A model generated the notes under the pieces. The model was not told where the DNA came from, ran no database searches, and saw nothing but the letters and a program-made list of their open reading frames with translations. Shown here piece by piece: positions 39,128-50,312 of a stretch of DNA of 64,000 nucleotides. How positions within the stretch are numbered: the stretch's first letter is position 1; each line of letters opens with the position of its first letter. This stretch comes from Pseudozyma flocculosa PF-1. Its lineage: Eukaryota; Basidiomycota; Ustilaginomycetes; Ustilaginales; Ustilaginaceae. The stretch lies in contig NW_006920874.1 in NCBI RefSeq assembly GCF_000417875.1, positions 440,594-504,593 of the forward strand. The letters are read 5' to 3'. Both the position numbers and the translations under genes were made by a program.

Positions 39128-40375
39128 ATGGCGGCCAGCCCTTCGACCCCCGGAGCTGCCACCGCGGGCGTATCGGCTTCGGCCTCGCACCTCGGCGCGG
39201 ATCCAAGCATCGTCCGCCGCCTCTCGCAGGTGCGCAACATCATCCTCGTCCTCTCGGGCAAAGGGGGCGTCGGCAAGTCTTCAGTCTCGGCCCAGCTCGC
39301 CCTCTCTCTCTCCTCGACGCCCATCACCGACGACGATGGTCCCACCACCGGACCCTCGTCGTCCTCCTCACCCTCCTCCTCATCTCCCACTCCCTCCTCA
39401 ACGCCGCGCACGCCGAGGGTGGGCATCCTCGACATCGACCTGACGGGTCCCTCGATACCGCGCATGCTCGGCCTCGATGGCCAGACGGTCAAGCAGTCGT
39501 CCGACGGCTGGGTCCCCGTCTACACCGACGCGTCCCAGTCGCTCGCCGTCATGTCGGTCGGCTTCCTCCTCCGCTCCAAGAACGACTCGGTCGTCTGGCG
39601 CGGCCCCAAAAAGAATGCCATGATCAAGCAGTTTCTCGGCGACGTGCGGTGGGGCCCGCTCGACTACCTCGTCATCGACACGCCCCCGGGCACCTCCGAC
39701 GAGCACATCTCGATCCTCGAGTACCTCCGCACCTTCCAGCCCTCCGCCGTCATGGTCACCACCCCGCAGGCCGTGTCGCTCGCCGACAACCTCCGCTCCC
39801 TCGACTTTACGCGCAAGACCAACCTGCCCCTCCTCGGCCTCATTGAAAACATGAGCGGGTACGTCTGCCCGCACTGCGAGGAGTGCACAAACGTCTGGGG
39901 CAAAGGCGGAGGAGAGGCCCTGGCGCAGAGGGAGCGCATCCACTTTCTCGGTCGCATCCCCATCGACCCGGGCCTGGTCAGGGTGCTCGACGACGCAAAG
40001 GAAGAGGCCCAGGCCAAGGTGCAGACCCAGAACGGCAGCGACGCCTCGGCCGCGGCGGAAATCATCAACCAGCCCCTCGACGCACATGAGACCGCCGCGA
40101 CGAGCTCGGCACCAGCATCAGCAGCCGCAGCAGCACCAGCACCAGCATCAGCACCGGTACCAGCGTCAGCGGCAGCGGCAGCACCATCGGCATCGGCAGC
40201 GGCATCATCGACCGGTCAACACGACGACTCGGCCACCCCAGCGGGCACCATCCTCAGCCGCACCACGATACAGAGGTACCGCGACAGCCAGACGTTCCCC
40301 ATCTTTCAAAAGATCACCGACCAGATCCGCGACCTGGCGAGGCAGCACCGCAACTCGTCGGCCGCGGGTCAGTGA
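39128..40375 (+). CDS. CFD1: Cytosolic Fe-S cluster assembly factor CFD1/NUBP2
   Basis: Single exon, 415 aa. MRP/NBP35-family P-loop ATPase with deviant Walker [10 protein letters not shown] (about 44-52), [15 protein letters not shown], the [14 protein letters not shown]alker B region, and CPHCEEC (about 247-253), the C-terminal CxxC that binds the bridging Fe-S cluster. The N-terminal four-Cys ferredoxin motif of NBP35 is missing, which separates CFD1/NUBP2 from NBP35/NUBP1. With NBP35 it forms the scaffold that builds [4Fe-4S] clusters for cytosolic and nuclear proteins. Unusual: a Ser/Pro-rich insertion between the P-loop helix and the next strand (about 68-97), and a long Ala/Pro/Ser tract near 325-375 before the final helix ('[18 protein letters not shown]'). 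Confidence 0.93.
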   Translation: MAASPSTPGAATAGVSASASHLGADPSIVRRLSQVRNIILVLSGKGGVGKSSVSAQLALSLSSTPITDDDGPTTGPSSSSSPSSSSPTPSSTPRTPRVGILDIDLTGPSIPRMLGLDGQTVKQSSDGWVPVYTDASQSLAVMSVGFLLRSKNDSVVWRGPKKNAMIKQFLGDVRWGPLDYLVIDTPPGTSDEHISILEYLRTFQPSAVMVTTPQAVSLADNLRSLDFTRKTNLPLLGLIENMSGYVCPHCEECTNVWGKGGGEALAQRERIHFLGRIPIDPGLVRVLDDAKEEAQAKVQTQNGSDASAAAEIINQPLDAHETAATSSAPASAAAAAPAPASAPVPASAAAAAPSASAAASSTGQHDDSATPAGTILSRTTIQRYRDSQTFPIFQKITDQIRDLARQHRNSSAAGQ

Positions 40376-40920
40376 GCCATCCCGCGTCGGCTGGCCCCTC
40401 TGCAGAGCCAGACGGTGGAGACGAGGTCGCGACCAGCAGCAGGCGACACCACACGGAATCGCACAACAGCACAACGTGGCGGCAGCGGTGAACATAGCCC
40501 GTGACGTTTGGCTCTCTTGTGATTGGGTCGGCAGGTGCGGAAGAAAACGCAGCAATGGCTAGGTACAGGCATGCGCTTTTGCTGGGCCCCACCGCGTGTG
40601 AGAAGGAGGCGGCGGCGGTTGAGGAGGGCGCAGGCATGAGATCGAGGATCGGCAGAGACCCATCTAAACGCGCGGTGTGAGAAGAAACGATGCGAGGCAG
40701 AGTGTCCATGTGCGTGTGCGTGTGTGTGTACGGGTGCTGGGGAGGGAGCTCGGCACGGGCGTGCTCGCGCGCCCATGTTTGCTTGGCGGACTCAGCGGCC
40801 GCGCCGGTCTAGAGACTATGCAGAGACACAAGGGTTGTGGTTGGCCTTCGGGCGGATCGATGCTGCAGCGGAGCGGGCGAGGCGAGGCAGTGATCTTGGA
40901 CTGCCAGGGATCCTTCCCCT
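40376..40920. other. Convergent intergenic region
   Basis: 3' flanks of CFD1 (+) and the membrane protein gene (-). Contains a GTGTGCGTGTGTGTGT patch near 40710-40730. No gene seen. Confidence 0.5.
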
Positions 40921-42330
40921 TTAGATGCGCGCCGGCGACTTGTACGTTTTGCCCGACGACGACAGCAGTCTGCTCTGTGCCGTGATGGCATCGCCCTCGT
41001 CGCTGTCGTACGACTTGTTGCGCGGCATGTAGCTGCTGTCGGAGACGCCCATCGCAGACGAGGGACCGCCGATGGGAGTGGCGTAGCCCGTCTGTCGAGG
41101 TGACGAGGCGCCGCTGCCGAGCTGGCCGGCCAGCGAGCCCATCGAGCCGTGGCCAAACTGCGGCGAGCTGAGCGGCTGCAGCGGCTTCGACGTGGCGAGG
41201 CTGAAGGAGCCCATGCGGCTGTTGGCCATGCTGTCGTTGAAGCTGTGCGCCTCGCTGCTCGTGTTGTCGTAAAGCGAGTACGAAGAGTTGCGCCTGCTGT
41301 TCGACAGCGGCACGCCGGTAGGGTCGGTGATGTGCCTGCGCAGGTCATGCGAGTGGTCGAGCGGGTGGCCGTACTCGGCGGTGGCGTAGGTTCTGTCCAT
41401 GGCGCTCGGATTGACCGGTATGCTGCCGATAACGCTGTTCCTCGACTTGAACAGGTCGGCGCCCAGCCCGACCGAGCTGCTGGTGCGGTAGATGTGCCGT
41501 GTCCCGAAACCAGGAGGCCGCCCACCGACGACGGCGCCGCTGCCGCTGCCGCCCGCGACGCCGGTACTGCTGCTGGCTCCGCTGCTGCCGCTCACGCTGC
41601 TGCCGTTTGACAGTCCGCGACCCTGGACAGCGAGCGAGCTGGCCCGCTTTCCCGCGACTATGGAGAGTGGCGATCGCGAAGCTTCGCCCGTCTCAAGGTC
41701 GTTGGGGCTGATCTGGAACGAGGATCCGCTCGACAGCCCGTCCGTAGCCAGCACCGGCAGGCCGAGCGTGCCGACCTTGGCTTTGCTGCTCCTCTTGCCT
41801 GCGTCTGCGAGCGAGAATGACGTGCCACGGTAGCCGCGGCTTTGCCTCCTATCCAGGCCGCCGATTCGCGGCAGTACCGACCCGCCGCCGACCCGCTTGG
41901 GCACCTTGTTGGGCGGCAGCTTACGGCCCGCCGAATCGAGACTGCTGCTCGAGCCTGGCGTTGGCGAGCCTCCAGGGCTGAGTGCAGAGCGGGAAGCGCC
42001 ACGGACGCGCAGGTCTTGCTTTGCTCGGGACCTCTCCTCATTGATCTGCCGGCTGGATCTCGAGAGGCGGCTGGTGCAAAAGAGGTTGATGAGAGCGTAC
42101 AGCAGCGCCAGCACCGAGAAGCCGAGCGCGCAAAAGATGAGGAGCAGAGGCGTGAGGGGGATGTTGGTCTTGCCGAGCGGTACGAAGTCCTTGCCGCGCA
42201 TGATGGCCCGCTTCTGGATCCAGTGTGTGCCTCCTTCCGCGTCTGTCGTTGGTAATGCCGACACACCGGCCGTGGCGGCCAGCAGCAGCACGGCACATGC
42301 CAACCTTGGCGCCTGTGTCGTTCGGGCCAT
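40921..42330 (-). CDS. Single-pass membrane protein with signal peptide and Ser/Gly-rich cytoplasmic tail, unknown function
   Basis: Intronless ORF; the ATG at 42330 gives 469 aa and starts right at a signal-peptide-like stretch ([18 protein letters not shown] pattern, residues 8-25), whereas the longer in-frame upstream part has no such feature. A short extracellular part follows (about 26-57), with HWIQKRAIMRGKDFVPLG, then one membrane helix TPLLLIFCALGFSVLALLYA (about 59-84) and a Cys/Arg-rich border (NLFCTSRLSRSSRQ). The remaining 380 residues are Ser/Gly-rich with short Arg-Ser patches that look like phosphorylation sites, and end SSGKTYKSPARI. I recognise no domain. Wall-sensor or septum proteins share this layout, but that is only analogy. 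Confidence 0.72.
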   Translation of the reverse strand: MARTTQAPRLACAVLLLAATAGVSALPTTDAEGGTHWIQKRAIMRGKDFVPLGKTNIPLTPLLLIFCALGFSVLALLYALINLFCTSRLSRSSRQINEERSRAKQDLRVRGASRSALSPGGSPTPGSSSSLDSAGRKLPPNKVPKRVGGGSVLPRIGGLDRRQSRGYRGTSFSLADAGKRSSKAKVGTLGLPVLATDGLSSGSSFQISPNDLETGEASRSPLSIVAGKRASSLAVQGRGLSNGSSVSGSSGASSSTGVAGGSGSGAVVGGRPPGFGTRHIYRTSSSVGLGADLFKSRNSVIGSIPVNPSAMDRTYATAEYGHPLDHSHDLRRHITDPTGVPLSNSRRNSSYSLYDNTSSEAHSFNDSMANSRMGSFSLATSKPLQPLSSPQFGHGSMGSLAGQLGSGASSPRQTGYATPIGGPSSAMGVSDSSYMPRNKSYDSDEGDAITAQSRLLSSSGKTYKSPARI

Positions 42331-44759
42331 GGTGGCGATGATGGCGGATGTGGTCGCAGGGATCTCTAGACGGAGAAAAGGCGAGAAGGCCTGTCCAGGG
42401 CTCCGAAATGCACGGCCGCGCAGAAGCAGCCAGGCTCGCAGTGGTGGGTTGAAGGGTGGTCTGAAGGGGAGCAGCGCACGTCGGCTACAATCTAGCAGAA
42501 ACGTTGCGCGAGAGCTGGAGCGGTGTCGCTGGTATAGATTGGGTGCTGATGGGTGCTGAGCTGTCAAAGCATCAGGCGCGGCTGAAGGGGATCGATTTTT
42601 ACGGGGGGGAGACGTTGTCAAGTCTGGCTCAGGCCGACAAGCAGGGCCAAGAATGGGTCTGATGATGGTGGTGGTCGCTGGTGAATAAGGGCGAGGCCAA
42701 ATGGCAGGGCAAGATCAGGCGCAGGAGCGGCGGCGGCGGCGTGGGCTTGTGCAGCTGGAAGGGGCGAAACGAGCCTCGATGCTGAAGCTGAGTTCGGGGC
42801 GTCTCGGGGCGGGAGCGCGGCCTAGAAGGTTCGCTCTGGCTCTTGACCGCTGAGCTTTGCCCGCTCAAAGTGCTGCTGGGTGGTGCCGCGAGTGCGCTGT
42901 CGTGGACCACGGCGTGGGATGGCTTCCTGGCGACTAGAGGGGAGACGAGCGGCGTTTGGACGATAGCAGGTCGTATAACGGACGGCAGCGACGGCGAAGA
43001 TGTATGGGCGAAGGCGCTGGCGCTGGCGGTGGCGTTGGGCCTTTGTGCGGTGCGGTGGATGGGGCTAGAGAGGGCGACACGGATACGGGCGAGCCAAAGG
43101 TAGTTTGGCTGCAAGCTCGACGGAGGAGAGATGACGGCGAGGTTGTCGATGGTGGAGCCGATGCCGATGCAGGAGAGGTGGTGACGAGGGTCGAGCGGTA
43201 CGTGGTCGTCAGGGAAGGGAAGGTTGAGGTCGGGGCGCAGAGACGGAAGCCGAGATGCCGGGCCCAGGGGGAGGTGAGGCAGGCAGGCAGGCAGGCAGGC
43301 AAGCTGATGATGCCAGCGTGCGGGCGTAGCGGTTGTCGAGGCGGCGAGCGGGCGGAGCCAGACCTACGACAAAGCGGCGTGGCTATGTCGACTGGCAGGC
43401 GGCTGCAGAGGGGGAAAGGAGAGCGGCGGCGCTAGGCGTGGTTGGTGGTGATGGTCGACCGAGAAGAGGTGGGGCGCTGCTCGACGATGGCGATGGAGCA
43501 GGCAGGAAGACGGACGGCGTCTACAGTAGGAGGGGTCAGGCGCTGTCAATCGAGCTGGTGCGCGTGCCCTCTGGTGGCGGTTGCTTGGTGGGATGGGGGG
43601 TTGGTTGCCTGCCTGCGCTGCCTCTCTCCTGTCTTTCTCTTCTCTCTGTCTTTGACTCTCTCCAGAGAACAGGCTCTAGGTCAGGTTGTGAAGTGTCCGC
43701 CCAGCTACACAACAGTAGGCCGGCAGGCTCTCATGCATATGGCAAGTCGATGGCCCGACAGGCAGGATGATGAAATCCGATTTCGCCTTTTCGTTCGGAT
43801 CGAGCCATGCTGGGCGAGCGGAGCGGCCGGTCCCCTTCCTGCCTGCCTCGCCATGCCCTGCCTTGCCATGCCCTGCCTTGCTGGCCAGGGTTCTGGTGGC
43901 GCGGCGGGACTGTGTGGCCGCAAACCCCCTTTTTGGGATGGACAGCCAGGCCCCGAGCAGCGGCGGCGGCCGGCCGGCCGGCCGGGCGGGCGGGCGGGCG
44001 GTGCGGCTGGAAGGGGCACGAAAGCCAGAGACGCACTCGGCAAGCCGAGCGGCGGCTTGCCTAGCCTGCTGAACTTGGCCTGCCCTGCCTCCTGCTGGCT
44101 GCCTGCCTGGCGGGCAGAGCCTAGCCTGGGTTGGGCCTCTTCCTCCTTTCGCTTGCCTTGCGCCCCGCCCCGCACCGAGACGGCAGCGGCAGCCGAACCC
44201 ATCGCCCTCATCGGCTCGTCCGTCAGGTTGGCAGGCTGTGCGGGGCCTGGCCAGGCCGGCCCAGACTAGCTGGCGCTGACCCCACAGCGGTCGTCGGCAC
44301 TACCATCGCCGCCGCCGCCATCGAGCGAGGCCCCCCAGCCAGAGGGCCGGAGGCGTAGGCCGGACGGCGTGCAGCCTTGCTTGCTGGCTTCGACTCCGTT
44401 CAACCCACATGTCATGCTGCCCGGCCTGCCTCTGATCTCGACTGGGGGCCCATCGCCCGCGATGCGTTGCAGTGCGGTGCGTGCCCGCGTGCTGACGCCG
44501 ATGTGCCGGCCTCTTTCTTGTTTTCTTGGCCCGAAACTTTGGCGGCCGGAGAAAGCAAGCCAGGGCAGGCAGGGCGAAGCAGGGCAACGTTTTGCCAGCC
44601 AGGGTTCAGGCCGGCGTGCTGCAACGATCTTCAAATTGCACCCGCCAGCGCCGCCAGAGAGTCTGTAGCTCCGCCCGTTGGCTCTAGCCTGTTGGCCATC
44701 GCCATCGCAATCCAACGCTAGAGAGTCGTGTGAGAGCGCACCAGCAAGCAGCCAGGTCG
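42331..44759. other. Gene-poor intergenic region
   Basis: The minus strand is C+T rich from 42400 to 43250, as in the leader of the membrane-protein gene. GGCA repeats at 43277-43300, CTTGCC/ATGCC words at 43850-43890, and GGCC/GGGC runs at about 43966-44002. No gene supported. Confidence 0.5.
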
Positions 44760-45640
44760 TTAGCGCTCGAGAAGCAGACGCACGGCCGCACCTACCCATC
44801 GAGGGCAGAAGACGAATCGGCAGGCCAAGGGCAGCCGACCAGCAGGACGGTGTTGGCCGAGGCAGGATCGTGTCGACGCCAGCCTTACGCCCGGGCTGGG
44901 GTGTATGGCAGGCTCGGCGAGAGGCACGATTTCGGCCCGCGACCTTTGCCTGGTCTGCTTGCTTGCGGAACTGTCTGCCGTCTTCGCCGCACTCACATCG
45001 CAAGATCACGGCCACGGCTCGACCTCCTGCCTGGCCGTCGAGGGAGCAGGAGTGTGACCGCATACCTGGGCCATTCGCCGCCGCGGCATCCACTCCTCGC
45101 CCCGATCGACGACGATGGCGACAACTGCGGCGAGGAAGGCGCCGGAAATGCAGCTCGTGGCGGTGCAGGCGGCGCCAAGCGACGCGACGCTCAGAACCGA
45201 GGGTTTCGGGCGCCGCGCGGGGGAGAGAGGCGACGGTGCAACGTCGATGCTACATCTCCTGTCTCGTGTCGACAAAGTTCACAGGGGGCCTAATGTGGCG
45301 AGAGCAATGAAATGCAAATCGAGAGGCCCAAGAAAGAAACGCGATGCTACAGAACTAAGGAGGAAGCTGGAGCAGGTGCTCAGCACGCCGCCCCGCTCGC
45401 CGCCGTATAGACGTTGCCCTCGATCGTCGCTCGACCTCGCCTCGCGCTCTCGCCTCGTAAAACGTACCCCGGACGTTCGGACGCAGCCGACCCACGCGAG
45501 AAAAGGCCAGGCGGGGTCCTTCTCGAAGATGATGGCGGTGCCGGGGAGGAGGCTGGCAGCGCGCGCTGCTGAGCTGGTGGGTTGTGAGCTTGCTTGCGCC
45601 ACCAAAGGGTAAGGGCGGCGCAGTACGACCTCCCTACCGG
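44760..45640 (-). other. Coding-like stretches on the minus strand, gene model unresolved
   Basis: Two short minus-strand windows have codons ending almost always in C or G. One, about 45590-45470, encodes SLLPGTAIIFEKDPAWPFLA and WVGCVRTSG and is followed by a GTACGT donor. The other, about 45210-45070, encodes SLGAACTATSCISGAFLAAV then VAIVVDRGEEW, a membrane-like helix, followed by GTATGC. They do not join in frame with any splice pair I tried. A small membrane-protein gene with three or more exons would explain this; so would chance in GC-rich DNA, since the opposite strand (45115-45612) is also open. No family recognised. Confidence 0.25.
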
Positions 45641-46698
45641 TAAGGATGCCGCCATCATCAGCGCCATCGGAACACGCCCAGGAGCACGATTATCATTGTA
45701 CGATCAACGAAAGCTCTCCTCCGCAGAGCCTGCCTGCTGCGTTGCCTGCGAGGATTGGCACTCTTCCGCTGATTCCGAACCAGGCCTTCGCCGTCTGCCT
45801 CGAGCTTCGTCCGCCCATCCGGAACGAAATTGCCGTGCGTGCCACGGCAGCGGCGCGCCCGACCGCAGGCGAAGGCCGGTTGCGACGTTGCTAGACATGG
45901 TGCGCGGTGCGCGGTGCGCGCCCGCCTGTTCCGAGTGGGTGCGTGTTCCTCGCTTTGTGTTCAGCGCTGCCGTAGCCGTCGCTGTGAGGCCAGACCAGGC
46001 CTAGCAATCTGGAGTGCGCACCGCGGGGCCCTCTCCAGCGTACGTACGTACCTCGCGCTAACTACTGTAGACGGAGCCAGGCGGCCGGATGGGCTACGGG
46101 GACAATAGGCCACAGGCACAGAGCTCTCGACTCAAGCTTGTCTATCTCTGCCTCTTCGCCCCGAGCCTGGCGAAGATGGCGTTTTGAGCTGCGCTGGGCT
46201 GGCAGGCTGATACGTCCGGTGTGCTCTGATGGATCCCGAGCCATAACATGCCTGCGCGGCGTTGTCTTCCCGTGTGGACTTGCTTGGTGGCGAGCAAGCG
46301 TGAGCGGGACCATCAAAGAGTGGCGAGCACCGAACCTCGGTCTGCCGGCGTCGGGTTAGAAGACCGACGCATCGCGGGCTCTTTGTCCATCTGCAGATCG
46401 CCGTTTGGCGGGGTCTGAAACCCAGGCCGATCCGCGGGCGCCCAGGAGGGCGAGCAAGGCGTGGCAGACAGGCCAGGCCTGATCAGGGCGTCACGCCTTG
46501 GGGAGCGCGCGGAGTCTGGCAGTCGGGTCGGAGCGAGAGAAGTACGTGGTCAGCCGGCTCGCCAGGCTGCTCCAAGACCTCATGGCCCGTCCCCGTCTTC
46601 GTCATCTGTTGCCTCTGCCCGCCCAGGCCCGCGCCGCTTCTTGTTTTGATGCCGGCGGTTCGTCGTCGTCGTCGCCGCCCGCCATCCTCTGTCCCGAC
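45641..46698. other. Intergenic, nothing recognised
   Basis: Only short overlapping ORFs without consistent codon bias. GTACGTACGTAC near 46039-46050. No RNA gene recognised. Confidence 0.45.
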
Positions 46699-47352
46699 TT
46701 ACTTGGCCTCGTTGACATACCGCGTGTGAGGCTGTCGATATCGACCGCGTCCTCCCGTCGTTTGATTGCTACAGAAGCTTCCTATAGCCGCGGAGTCTTT
46801 CATCCTTTCGCCCGCTTTGATGCGAGATGAAGAGGACCTCGCGGCCGAGATCAGCGACAGCTCGGGTGCCAAGATCAGTGTAGCGGCTCGGAGCTCCGAG
46901 GGCTGACAGACGAAAGCCGAGGCGACCTTGTGGTCCCCATCGCTCGCAAGATGGTCGCTGGGATTACTACCGTACTGTGGGCAGCCCCACTCCGTGTTCG
47001 GCACAGCAGGGCGTCGATACCAGACTTCGAGCCATGGGTCGATGTGCCGGATCAGCTCTTCCCCGAGCGCGGCCGCGCGTAATGTCGGCCGCCTGACTTG
47101 AAGGGCTACTTCCACGTTGAAGGCGACGTAGGGCCAGGCAGGCTCTTCCGGCGGCTCGGCGGGACTGCTGACCTGCTCGACGGAGCTAGACGCTTCCAAA
47201 GCAGGGGCGAGGGAGTTGGGATCACGCTGAGGGTCCGACGGTCAAGGAACGTACCAGGTGGTAGACCCGTGGGTCTCGTCGGAAGCGACGTGTCTCGTCC
47301 TTTGGAATGGACGCCACCGCCCCCGACTTGCCGCTGGCCAGCGGTTGCGATC
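46699..47352 (-). CDS. Possible C-terminal exons of an unrecognised protein
   Basis: Proposed exons 47352-47255 and 47172-46699, joined by an 82-nt intron with GTACGT donor, a CTTGACC branch-like site and GAGCAG acceptor. The joined product reads SQPLASGKSGAVASIPKDET, then RRFRRDPRVYHL, then VSSPAEPPEEPAWPYVAFNV, then EVALQVRRPTLRAAALGEEL, IRHIDPWLEVWYRRP, and ends RYVNEAK. Third codon positions are mostly G/C over both exons and the intron breaks the bias, which is why I list it. The exon start at 47352 follows TTTCGGCAG, so more exons must lie upstream (to perhaps 48 kb), but I could not place them. A second intron after WGCPQ is possible. No domain recognised; a decayed gene or mobile-element remnant is the alternative. 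Confidence 0.33.
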
Positions 47353-49049
47353 CTGCCGAAAGGGGTGGGTGAGGCTAGATCAGCGTCCAGTCAAATGCAG
47401 CGAGCCGGGTCGCTGCGGCGGAGCACGGTACTCTAAGCAGCTCAGGATCAGGGGAGCTGCTCAAGGCCCGGCTCGTCCATCGACCTGTCTCAGCTCGATA
47501 TCCTGGAGCAGTCGGTCGCCGGTTTCGGCACAAACATGGCGACGGCGACGGTGGATGCCCACTCGGTGTGCTGAAGAACGTGACCGTCCTTTGATGGCCA
47601 AGGTACGCCGCGTCTTGCCTTGTTTCGTCCGCCCGGCTCGCCACCTGGGGCCCACATTTGCCTCCAAAACGTAGGTGACCTGCGCCCGTGACCAGGCTTT
47701 GCGACCGCGCCGCTGCGACGAGACGGAATGACGGCGAGCTGCGCGGGGCAGCGTGGAGCATCTGATGTGCTGCGGTCCTGCTTGCCCAGCCCGATCTCGC
47801 TGCCGGCCGACGGCTTGTCTGGACAACTGCCGATGTCGACCGTACATACGCGTTCGTTCGAATGACGATCCCTCGAACGACGTGACGAAGCATCGTGGGG
47901 CGTGGGAGTGCGGGATAAGCACTCGTGCTCTTGCTCGGACGGCGGCGTGGCTCCTGGCGGAGTTCCTTCCGATCTGGGGCGCAGGCAACAGATAGAGAGA
48001 CAGCGAAGCGCGTGAGACGCGACCTGGCGGCCGAGATCGTTGCCGGAAGCGGCAGCATCGGATGGACGTGTAGACCCGTGGCCTGATGCGCGATGATGCC
48101 TCGCCAGAAGCGTCTGTCCTTGCCAGCCATCGGTCCTTGACCAAGGCGACGGGTCCCGCGGCAGCAGCTGGCGTCGCTTCTGGTGCCGAGGAGGCTCCGG
48201 AACATGTGCCATCGACCGTCTGCGGCCGGCGCCACGCTACAGGCTCTCCTCGAGATCGTGTGCGTGGTCTGTTCGGCCAGGTCCAGCCGCCGGTTCGCTT
48301 CAGCGCAGGTGGACGAACCTTGTAGTAGTGGCGGTAGTTACAGTACCGGCGGCAGCAAAGGTGCCGTCGCTCCTGGTCGTCTCGGTGCCGACATCCTGTT
48401 GGTAGCAGCACCCTCTACCGCAAGGCGAGGAGCGTGAGCGAGCGAGCGAGCGAGCGAAAGATATTGGCGTCGGTCATGGAAGGCGTCCTGCGCCAAGTGG
48501 GGACCAGGCCAGGCTGGACGACGGCAGCCATAGATTTTTGGCCCCTTTATTCGAGGCGAAAATGACCCGCCAGGCCTGGCAGGCCAGGTCAGCCAGCGAT
48601 GTCGGCCCGCCACCTTGGTGTGGTCTGTCCGTCTGTCTGGGCGAGCGAGGATACTCTTGATGGACGATGGACAGCGATGATGCCAGCCAGGCATGCTCGA
48701 GGTAGTTAGCTGCCAAGCCCCCAGCTCGAGCCATCCAGCGAGCAAGCAAATGGGACGCGGCCGCCGGCGGATGGCGGTCGGAGGTGCGGGTGCGAACCAG
48801 CAGGCCAGGGCAGCGGCCACGCCAAGACCCCGAATTCTCGGCTCCGAAGTGTGTTCGAAGTCTGCCAAGCTGGCATCCAGACAAGTGGGCGCACAGGGCG
48901 CCTCTCGGGCTGCAGGTCCAACCTCTCTCTACCTGGCCGGCTCGCCTGCCTAGCTTCCTGCTCTCGACCCGCCACGCCCACCTAACGACCTCGACCTCGA
49001 CCTCGACCTCGACGACCACCACCGTCCCGACAACCTAGCAACGGGTGCC
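47353..49049. other. Intergenic; may hold upstream exons of the minus-strand gene
   Basis: Short minus-strand stretches near 47700-47510 have moderate coding bias (for example HTEWASTVAVAMFVPKP) but do not form a model. GAGC repeat at about 48434-48456. The CGACCT hexamers near 48987-49015 precede the p24 gene by about 35 nt. Confidence 0.35.
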
Positions 49050-50035
49050 ATGCTCGCCAAGTCTCTACACCTGCTGGCCCTCGCGGCGCTGGCCTTCTTC
49101 GCCACGGCCCAAGCAGTGAGTAGCCAGGCCCTGCCGTCTCACCGACCGACGAAGGATCGAGTCGACTGACCATGTTTCCCGCCGCCACGGCACCGCACAT
49201 CTTGCGTTCGACTGCAGCTCTACTTCTATGTCGACGAGGGAACGACGAAATGCTTCTTCGAGGAACTGCCCAACGACACCGTCGTCGTCGGACACTACAT
49301 GGCCGAGGAGTGGGACAAGGACCTCCAGCGGTTCGTCATCAAGGACGACTTGGGCATCCAGATCAGCGTCAAGGTGCGTTCGCGCTCCTGTTCCTTCGTC
49401 TTTACTTCACTGTACAGATCACTGACCACTCAGTTCCGACCATGACGACCAACCCAACAGGAAGTGAAAGACGACCACATTGTGACTTCGACGCGGGGAC
49501 CTCCAGAGGGCAAGTTTGCCTTTACGTCGCACGAGGCGGGCGACCACCGGATCTGCATGACGCCCGTCTTTGACGGGCGGCCGCACCCCAACACGTCGGT
49601 GCGGATGCACCTCGACATCATCATTGGCGATGCCAAGCCCGACAACTCGGTGCGCGACCGCAGCCACGTCCAGGACCTCAGCAGCCGCGTGCGCGAGCTC
49701 AACGCCAAGCTGCGCGACATCCGCCGCGAGCAGCAGTACCAGCGCGAGCGCGAGGCCGAGTTCAGGAACCTCAGCGAGGACACCAACTCCAAAGCCATCT
49801 GGTGGAGCAGCCTCCAGCTCATCACCCTCCTCGGCACCTGCGTCTGGCAGCTCAGGCATCTCAGGGTGAGTGCGAACGCTGCTCAGTCCCCAGGCGCGGT
49901 CCTGCTACCATGGACCCAACGGGCGAGAGATGCCGTGCGGTCGCTGACACCTTGGCTGTATTCCTATCTCCTGCTCCGCCCTCAACCCCAATTCTGCGGC
50001 GACAGGGCTTCTTTGAGGACAAGAAGCTGCGCTGA
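49050..50035 (+). CDS. p24 (emp24/gp25L) family cargo receptor, ERP1/p24-alpha type
   Basis: Exons 49050-49115, 49218-49373, 49461-49865, 50006-50035; 218 aa, the usual p24 length. Signal peptide (MLAKSLHLLALAALAFFATA) encoded exactly by exon 1. GOLD domain: LYFYVDEGTTKCFFEELPND, VVVGHY, KFAFTSHEAGDHRICMTP, with the two Cys that form the conserved disulphide (KCFF and RICM). Then a coiled coil (SSRVRELNAKLRDIRREQQY), a membrane helix (WWSSLQLITLLGTCVWQ) and the cytosolic tail RHLRGFFEDKKLR, with a diphenylalanine and a C-terminal KKxx COPI signal. The LYFYV..KCF and tail types match the alpha branch (Erp1/Erp5/Erp6). It cycles between ER and Golgi in COPII/COPI vesicles. It converges with the CLC gene 277 nt away. 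Confidence 0.93.
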
Positions 50036-50312
50036 AGTACTCGTCCGCCCGCCAGACATGCTCGTTCGGCAGCGGTCGAGCTGGATGTGGGCAGGTCCCG
50101 CCCGTTCGCCCGCCTTCGCACGCGCGGAAGCGGATCCTGTAACGCCTGGCTGGCAGCTGCTTGTCGTCCGAATGCAAAGTCCGCTTCGGATCCGCCTGAA
50201 CGAGACCGCCTCGGTGCCTCGGCAATGCCAAGCGTCCTTGTAGTGATACAGCAAGTGCTGATCGCACAGCAGATAGAGAGAGGAGGCGAGAGAGAGAGAA
50301 AGGCCGAGTCGG

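Noticed and set aside
38152..39492. Minus-strand ORF (446 aa) over the CFD1 promoter and 5' end
   Set aside because: Overlaps the CFD1 P-loop region antisense; the peptide is low complexity with no domain.
47375..48411. Overlapping minus-strand ORFs of 240-316 aa
   Set aside because: Three frames open at once over the same bases, Arg/Ser/Pro-rich, with only short patches of coding bias; not callable as genes, though upstream exons of the 46699-47352 model may lie here.
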